This document shows, piece after piece, positions 5,506 through 9,228 of a stretch of 9,228 nucleotides of DNA (positions within the stretch are counted from its first letter, which is position 1; each line of letters opens with the position of its first letter). Both the position numbers and the translations under genes were made by a program. The stretch lies in the NCBI GenBank assembly GCA_903932385.1, contig CAIZGA010000373.1, positions 1 to 9,228 on the forward strand, given 5' to 3'. Source of the stretch: an uncultured Acidobacteriota bacterium. Lineage in GTDB: Bacteria; Acidobacteriota; Terriglobia; Terriglobales; Acidobacteriaceae. Under the pieces are notes generated by a model. That model was not told where the DNA came from and made no database searches. It saw only the letters and a program-made list of their open reading frames with translations.

Positions 5506-5535
5506 ATTATAGAGCGGCTGCGCGAGGGTCGTCAG
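5506..5535 (-). promoter_or_regulatory. Sigma-70 promoter for the yqeY-like gene
   Basis: On the minus strand, CTGACG (5530-5535) matches four of six bases of TTGACA and is followed after 18 bases by a perfect TATAAT (5506-5511). The start codon at 5402 lies about 100 bases downstream, leaving a leader that contains the nested palindrome. This is the best sigma-70 promoter in the window. Confidence 0.6.
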
Positions 5536-5540
5536 CCCGA

Positions 5541-5546
5541 TACAAT
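5541..5546 (+). promoter_or_regulatory. Possible -10 box of the aminotransferase-serA operon
   Basis: TACAAT is followed by the ATG of the aminotransferase 56 bases downstream at 5603. If used, transcription would start near 5553, past an upstream ATG at 5549, which argues against that ATG as start codon. No convincing -35 hexamer lies 16-18 bases upstream. Confidence 0.4.
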
Positions 5547-5602
5547 AGATGGTGAGAGAACTGGAAACTGGACTCGAAGAGAATACGAAGGGACACGAGA
5601 CA

Positions 5603-6787
5603 ATGATTCGCAAAACAAGGCTGTTTACCCCCGGACCGACGCCGCTGCTGCCCGCGGCACAATTTGCCATGGCTGCGGCGGACATTCATCACCGCACGCC
5701 GGAGTTCCGCGCGCTGTATACGCGAGTGCTGGCGCAGATGAAGGAATTTGTGGGCACCAAGAATGACGTGATTCTGCTCTCGAGCTCGGGAACGGGCGCG
5801 ATGGAAGCCAGCGTGAGCAACCTGACGTCTCCGGGCGACCGCGTGCTGGTGCTGAGCGCCGGTAAATTCGGCGAGCGGTGGAGCGCATTGGCGAAGGCCT
5901 TCGGCTGCCAGGTGGACCTGGTGAGCGCGGAGTATGGCAAGACCTTCAAGCTGGAAGATGTGAAGGCTGCGTTGAAGCTGGAGACGCGCGCGGTGTTTAT
6001 GCAGGCGACGGAAACCTCCACTGCGGTGCGGCACGATGTGCAGGGCGTGGCGAAGCTGCTGCATGAATCCGGCAGCGAAGCGATGCTGATTGTGGACGCG
6101 ATCACCGGTCTGGGCACGACGCATCTGGACATGGATGCGTGGGGCGTGGATGTGCTGGTGGGCGGCTCGCAGAAGGCGGTAATGATTCCGCCGGGGCTGA
6201 GCTATCTGGCAGTGAGCGAACGCGCGTGGGAGCGGATGGAAGGAACTTATAATCCGCGGTACTACTTTGACCTGCGCAAGGAACGCAAGAACGCGAAGAA
6301 CGGCGAGAGCGCGTACACGCCGGCGGTGGCATTGATTGCCGCGCTGGGCGCAGCGTTGGATTACATTGCCGCGCAGGGCGGCGGCGATCTGGCCAAGGGA
6401 CGCTACCAGCTGGTGGAAAATGCCGAAACGATTTCTGCGATGACTCGCGCGGCAGTGCAGGCGATGGGGCTGAAGTTGTTTGCTCCGGACTCGCCGGCCT
6501 CGGCAGCGACGGCCGTGTTGCCGCCGGAGGGTGTGGATTCAGGCGTGATTGTGAAGGACCTGAAGTCGCGCTTTGCCGCGGTGATCACCAATGGCCAGGG
6601 AGAGATGAAGGGACAAATCTTCCGCATCGCACACCTGGGATTTTTTGACTACATGGACACGATTGCGCTGATTGGCGCGTTGGAACAGGTGGCCGTGGGC
6701 ACGCTGAAGCTGAAGGGATTTGAATTCGGCAAGGCGTTGATTGCGGCACAGAAGGTCTACGCCGACAAAATTAACAGCGGCAAGTAG
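5603..6787 (+). CDS. Class V pyridoxal-phosphate aminotransferase, probable phosphoserine aminotransferase role
   Basis: This 394-residue enzyme is of the alanine-glyoxylate/serine-pyruvate aminotransferase type (COG0075-like). Motifs in order are the N-terminal LFTPGPTPL (7-15), HHRTPEF (29-35), the cofactor-phosphate loop SSSGTGAMEA (60-69), D165 in LIVDAITGLG that contacts the pyridine nitrogen, and K191 in GGSQKAVMIPPG that forms the Schiff base. The start at 5603 gives the family N-terminus and has AAGGGA nine bases upstream. An in-frame ATG at 5549 would add 18 unusual residues and probably lies upstream of the transcript. SerA starts 12 bases downstream, so the likely reaction is conversion of 3-phosphohydroxypyruvate and glutamate to phosphoserine. 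A homologue of this class, MJ0959 of Methanocaldococcus jannaschii, is known to do this. Serine-glyoxylate or alanine-glyoxylate transamination is the alternative. The class is certain; the substrate is inferred from context. Confidence 0.88.
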   Translation: MIRKTRLFTPGPTPLLPAAQFAMAAADIHHRTPEFRALYTRVLAQMKEFVGTKNDVILLSSSGTGAMEASVSNLTSPGDRVLVLSAGKFGERWSALAKAFGCQVDLVSAEYGKTFKLEDVKAALKLETRAVFMQATETSTAVRHDVQGVAKLLHESGSEAMLIVDAITGLGTTHLDMDAWGVDVLVGGSQKAVMIPPGLSYLAVSERAWERMEGTYNPRYYFDLRKERKNAKNGESAYTPAVALIAALGAALDYIAAQGGGDLAKGRYQLVENAETISAMTRAAVQAMGLKLFAPDSPASAATAVLPPEGVDSGVIVKDLKSRFAAVITNGQGEMKGQIFRIAHLGFFDYMDTIALIGALEQVAVGTLKLKGFEFGKALIAAQKVYADKINSGK

Positions 6788-6799
6788 ACGGAGAGAGTC

Positions 6800-8431
6800 A
6801 TGAAAATTGTATTGGCAGAAAAGGTGAGTCCGGCAACGCTGGCCGTGTTCAAGGAACAGCCGGAGTGGAACGTGTTGACGCACGACCAGCTGGCAAAGGG
6901 ACTGGAAGCGGAACTGGCGGACGCGGATGCGTTGGTGGTCCGTTCAGCAGTGCAGGTGGATGCGAAGCTGCTGGAGTCTGCACCGAAGCTGCGGGTGATT
7001 GGGCGCGCTGGCGTTGGCGTGGACAACATTGACGCCGAGGCGGCAACCAACCGCGGCATTGTGGTGATGAACACGCCGGGCGCGAATGCGATTGCGGTGG
7101 CCGAACTGACGCTGGGCCTGATGATTTCAATGGCGCGGCAGGTGGTGAAGGCCAACAGCACGATGCACAACGGCAAGTGGGAAAAGAAATCGCTGCAGGG
7201 TGTGGAACTGCGCGGCAAGACGCTGGGCATTGTGGGGCTGGGTCGCGTGGGCATGGAAGTGGCGCGCCGTGCGCTGCCATTCGGCATGACGGTGGTTGGC
7301 TATGATCCGTTTGTTTCTCCGGCAGTGGCTCGCGAGAACAATGTGGAGCTGGCGCCGCTGGACGAATTGTTCCGTCGCGCGGATTACCTGACGCTGCATG
7401 TGGGACTGACGCCGCAGACCGAGGGGCTGATCAACGCGACTTCGATTGCGACGATGAAGAAGGGCGTGCGGATCATCAACTGCGCGCGCGGCGAACTGGT
7501 GCAGGACGAAGCGCTGTTGGCGGCGTTGAAGTCCGGCCAGGTGGCTGGCGCGGCGCTGGATGTTTTTACCAGCGAGCCGCTGAAGGACTCGCCGTACTTC
7601 AATCTGGAAAATGTAATCCTGACGCCGCACATTGCCGGTTCGACCAATGAAGCGCAGGAAGCGGTGGGCATCCAGATTGCGCGGCAGGTGAGCGACTACC
7701 TGAAGATGGGCGTGGTGCAGAATGCAGTGAACGCGCCCTCGCTGACGTTTGAGGAGTACCAACTGCTGGCACCGTACATCACCATGGCGGAGCGGCTGGG
7801 ACGATTTATTTCCGGCGCGGCACAGGGCAACCTGGAGAGCGTGCAGATTTCATACACGGGAAAACTATCGCAGGCGAAGACCGACCTGGTACGCAACGCG
7901 GCACTGACGGGCGTGATGGGCAGCGGCGATGTGAACCACATCAACGCAGCTGCGATGGCGGCCGAACGCGGGATCCGCGTACACGAAGAAAAGAAGGACC
8001 CGGTGAGCGGCGGCGCCGGCACAACGCTGAAGCTGGTGCTGCATGCCAGCGGCGGCGACGTGACCGCGAGCGGCACCGTGCTGCACGGAACTTCTCCGCG
8101 ACTGCTGACGTGGGACGGCATTGATATTGAAGCGCCGCTGCAAGGGACGCTGATTGCCATCCGCAACCATGACGTGCCGGGCGTGATTGGACGCATTGGA
8201 ACGATACTGGGCGAGCAGCAGGTGAACATCGCAAACTTTGCGCTGGGCCGTTCGGTGCGCAGCCAGCGAGTGCCGCAGGGACAGGCGCTGGCCGTGGTGC
8301 AGATTGACGGCAAGCCGGCCAACGCGCAGGCGGCGGTGGAAGCGTTGCGCAAGGTGGACGCGATTGCCAGCGTGCGTTTGGTGGACCTGGAGCACACGAG
8401 CCAGGACAATGACGCGAAGGACGAAGCCTAA
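6800..8431 (+). CDS. serA: D-3-phosphoglycerate dehydrogenase, long ACT-domain form
   Basis: This 543-residue enzyme catalyses the first committed step of serine synthesis, NAD-dependent oxidation of 3-phosphoglycerate to 3-phosphohydroxypyruvate in the cytoplasm. The substrate domain starts MKIVLAEKVS and contains RAGVGVDNID (69-78). The Rossmann motif GLGRVG is at 146-151. The catalytic set of the 2-hydroxyacid dehydrogenase family is complete: R230 in NCARGELV, E259 in FTSEPL, and H277 in LTPHIAGST. After about residue 315 comes the intervening domain found in the long, Mycobacterium-like form, and an ACT domain occupies about 451-527 (IRNHDVPGVIGRIGTILGEQ), where serine usually binds for feedback inhibition. 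GGAGAGAG precedes the ATG. The gene lies 12 bases after the aminotransferase and overlaps the next start by one base, indicating one operon. No serB-like phosphatase is in the window. Confidence 0.95.
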   Translation: MKIVLAEKVSPATLAVFKEQPEWNVLTHDQLAKGLEAELADADALVVRSAVQVDAKLLESAPKLRVIGRAGVGVDNIDAEAATNRGIVVMNTPGANAIAVAELTLGLMISMARQVVKANSTMHNGKWEKKSLQGVELRGKTLGIVGLGRVGMEVARRALPFGMTVVGYDPFVSPAVARENNVELAPLDELFRRADYLTLHVGLTPQTEGLINATSIATMKKGVRIINCARGELVQDEALLAALKSGQVAGAALDVFTSEPLKDSPYFNLENVILTPHIAGSTNEAQEAVGIQIARQVSDYLKMGVVQNAVNAPSLTFEEYQLLAPYITMAERLGRFISGAAQGNLESVQISYTGKLSQAKTDLVRNAALTGVMGSGDVNHINAAAMAAERGIRVHEEKKDPVSGGAGTTLKLVLHASGGDVTASGTVLHGTSPRLLTWDGIDIEAPLQGTLIAIRNHDVPGVIGRIGTILGEQQVNIANFALGRSVRSQRVPQGQALAVVQIDGKPANAQAAVEALRKVDAIASVRLVDLEHTSQDNDAKDEA

Positions 8432-8730
8432 TGCCTCTGTACGAGTACGAGTGCCTGCAATGCCATCAGCGCGTGGAGAAGATACAAAGCTTCTCCGCGC
8501 CTGAAATTACCGAGTGCCCGAAATGCGGCGGCACGCTGGAGCGGGTGATCAGCGCGCCGGCGGTGCAGTTCAAGGGCAGCGGCTGGTATGTGAGCGACTA
8601 CGCGGCGAAGAAGCCCGCCTCAAAAGGCACGGAGAGCAAAACGGAAACAAAGTCGGAAACCAAAACTGAAACGAAGAGCGAGAGCAAGCCGGCGACCGGA
8701 ACGAGCAGCGTATCGAGCACGAAAGAATAG
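8431..8730 (+). CDS. FmdB-family zinc-ribbon protein with charged low-complexity tail
   Basis: This is a 99-residue protein. Residues 1-54 are an FmdB-type zinc ribbon: MPLYEYEC-LQC places C8 and C11, and ECPKCGGTLERVIS places C29 and C32, giving two CxxC pairs for one zinc ion. The motif FKGSGWYVSDY (48-58) is typical of the family. From residue 62 the chain becomes a disordered tail of Lys, Thr, Ser and Glu with a TETKSETK-like repeat, ending SSVSSTKE. The function of FmdB-type proteins is unsettled; the name comes from a regulator of formamidase in Methylophilus. The ATG overlaps the serA stop (TAATG), so translation is coupled to the serine operon, and GAAGGACG lies just upstream. Nothing ties it directly to serine synthesis beyond that linkage. 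Confidence 0.88.
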   Translation: MPLYEYECLQCHQRVEKIQSFSAPEITECPKCGGTLERVISAPAVQFKGSGWYVSDYAAKKPASKGTESKTETKSETKTETKSESKPATGTSSVSSTKE

Positions 8731-8892
8731 GGTATTTTAAATAAAGCAAAAATAAGTTTTTAGTCTTGGGGATAAAAGCGACCGTTGTAGCTTCGGTGGC
8801 TGTCTCGTTTGGGGGAATCGTCAGTGTTTCCACGCTTGCAGTTGCATTAGTGGAGATACTTATGAAGAACTCAATCAATAAGTCGTTATGCG

Positions 8893-9023
8893 TTTGGTGT
8901 GGAGCTGCGTTGTTGTGGAGACCTGGCGGTATACTCCCCCAAATGAGACACAGCACCTAATGTTCCGATGCTCGCTTCCCAAGAGCAACGCGGGGAGGTT
9001 CGATTCCTCCCCTCCACACCAAA
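8893..9023 (+). ncRNA. tRNA-like structured element with 12-bp inverted termini (possible RNA, pseudo-tRNA or attachment remnant)
   Basis: The termini TTTGGTGTGGAG (8893-8904) and CTCCACACCAAA (9012-9023) are perfectly complementary over 12 bp. The right side reads as an intact tRNA 3' end: T-stem GGAGG (8994-8998), T-loop TTCGATT (8999-9005), CCTCC (9006-9010), acceptor strand CCTCCAC (9011-9017), discriminator A, then CCA (9019-9021). Inside, GCGTTGTT (8907-8914) pairs with AGCAACGC (8984-8991, one G-U), and GGAGACC-TGGC-GGT-ATA-CTCC (8917-8937) can form a hairpin. No D-arm or seven-base anticodon loop with a good stem was found, and the length from any plausible acceptor start is 107-123 bases, too long for a normal tRNA. 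It may be a novel tRNA-like RNA, a degenerate tRNA, or an integration-site fragment of a tRNA 3' half. Confidence 0.4.
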
Positions 9024-9039
9024 GTTGCGTTGACTAAAA

Positions 9040-9147
9040 ATGCCGGTATTGAAGCGCGATATCAAAGTCAAAGAAAAAATCAAAAGCAGATTCTTCCACG
9101 CTTTGCCTGAATGCTTAGGTAAACCACAGAAAGAGCGGTGTATCTAG
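9040..9147 (+). CDS. Doubtful 35-residue basic ORF, possible gene remnant
   Basis: An ATG frame encodes MPVLKRDIKVKEKIKS followed by a segment with FFHALPECLGKPQKE, and ends at TAG (9145-9147). The second half faintly recalls the N-terminal helices of some DDE transposases, in which a KPQ motif precedes a hydrophobic stretch, but no such stretch follows in any frame here. There is no ribosome binding site. It could be a decayed transposase start or chance. Confidence 0.15.
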   Translation: MPVLKRDIKVKEKIKSRFFHALPECLGKPQKERCI

Positions 9148-9228
9148 TATACCCAGCGCCACTATATTTGCTGTGTAGTTGGAGGTTGAAACCTATACCA
9201 CCGCACTTCATTATGTCCCTCTTCTTGC

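Larger units (their letters stand above)
8731..9228. other. AT-rich tail without a convincing protein gene
   Basis: Immediately after the FmdB-like stop the base composition drops to clearly AT-rich and stays so, apart from the structured element at 8893-9023. An AT-only hairpin (AAAAA-TAAG-TTTTT, about 8749-8762) may help end the operon but lacks a GC stem. A hydrophobic frame from a TTG at 8766 has no ribosome binding site. A 35-codon ATG frame at 9040-9147 is basic. None is supported well enough to call a gene. The composition and tRNA-like pieces suggest accessory or remnant DNA. Confidence 0.45.

Noticed and set aside
5549..5602. Upstream start adding 18 residues to the aminotransferase.
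   Set aside because: It lies two bases after a TACAAT box and so probably upstream of the transcript; the family N-terminus begins at 5603.
8766..8960. Hydrophobic 64-codon frame from a TTG start.
   Set aside because: No ribosome binding site, rare start codon, overlaps the structured element, and no family resemblance beyond a generic hydrophobic stretch.
8896..9021. tmRNA (ssrA) 3' end.
   Set aside because: The acceptor lacks the G-U identity pair and GG start, the 5' half would fall inside the FmdB-like gene, and no tag frame was found.
8945..9021. Ordinary tRNA-Gly(CCC) using the TTCCCAA loop at 8976-8982.
   Set aside because: The anticodon stem has three of five mismatches, the variable loop is six bases, and no 5' acceptor strand or D-arm matches at the right distance.

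Overview
The window reads as a chromosomal segment from a GC-rich Gram-negative bacterium, most likely an Acidobacteriota member of the Terriglobia/Acidobacteriaceae type. That placement is inferred from three things: an RpoE-like sigma factor followed by a zinc-finger anti-sigma factor with HEAT repeats and a PDZ protein, the gene style around serA, and REP-like intergenic elements. No rRNA or other marker gene is present to confirm it.

Left part (1-2718). An envelope-stress type operon runs leftward: an ECF sigma factor (1784-2407), a membrane-anchored ZAS zinc-finger anti-sigma factor with an extracytoplasmic HEAT domain (778-1734), and an exported PDZ-domain protein that runs off the left edge. 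A 311-base divergent region separates it from a rightward RNase HI-family gene (2719-3324), which has a -10-like box placed so that its mRNA may be leaderless.

Middle part (3325-5402). An AT-richer, two-gene module with overlapping frames (3401-3739 and 3723-4103) looks like a toxin-antitoxin pair: a TumE-like/DUF6516-type protein and a COG4190-type winged-helix regulator. It sits behind a promoter bracketed by two palindromes. A perfect 15-bp hairpin (4255-4292) separates it from a leftward four-helix membrane protein of unknown function (4296-4703). The next intergenic space holds two REP-like hairpins flanking four tandem copies of a 23-bp unit. A leftward GatB/YqeY-family gene (4935-5402) follows.

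Right part (5403-8730). From a divergent promoter region, a rightward operon encodes a class V aminotransferase, D-3-phosphoglycerate dehydrogenase (SerA) and an FmdB-type zinc-ribbon protein. The genes are 12 bases apart and then overlap by 1 base. The first two plausibly perform the first two steps of phosphorylated serine biosynthesis, with the class V enzyme standing in for SerC.

Right edge (8731-9228). The sequence becomes clearly AT-richer and has no convincing gene. It contains a 131-base element with 12-bp perfect inverted termini and an apparently intact tRNA-like T-arm, acceptor strand and CCA, but no recognisable D or anticodon arm. A second, much weaker tRNA-sized fold lies nearby. 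This tail looks like accessory or remnant DNA.
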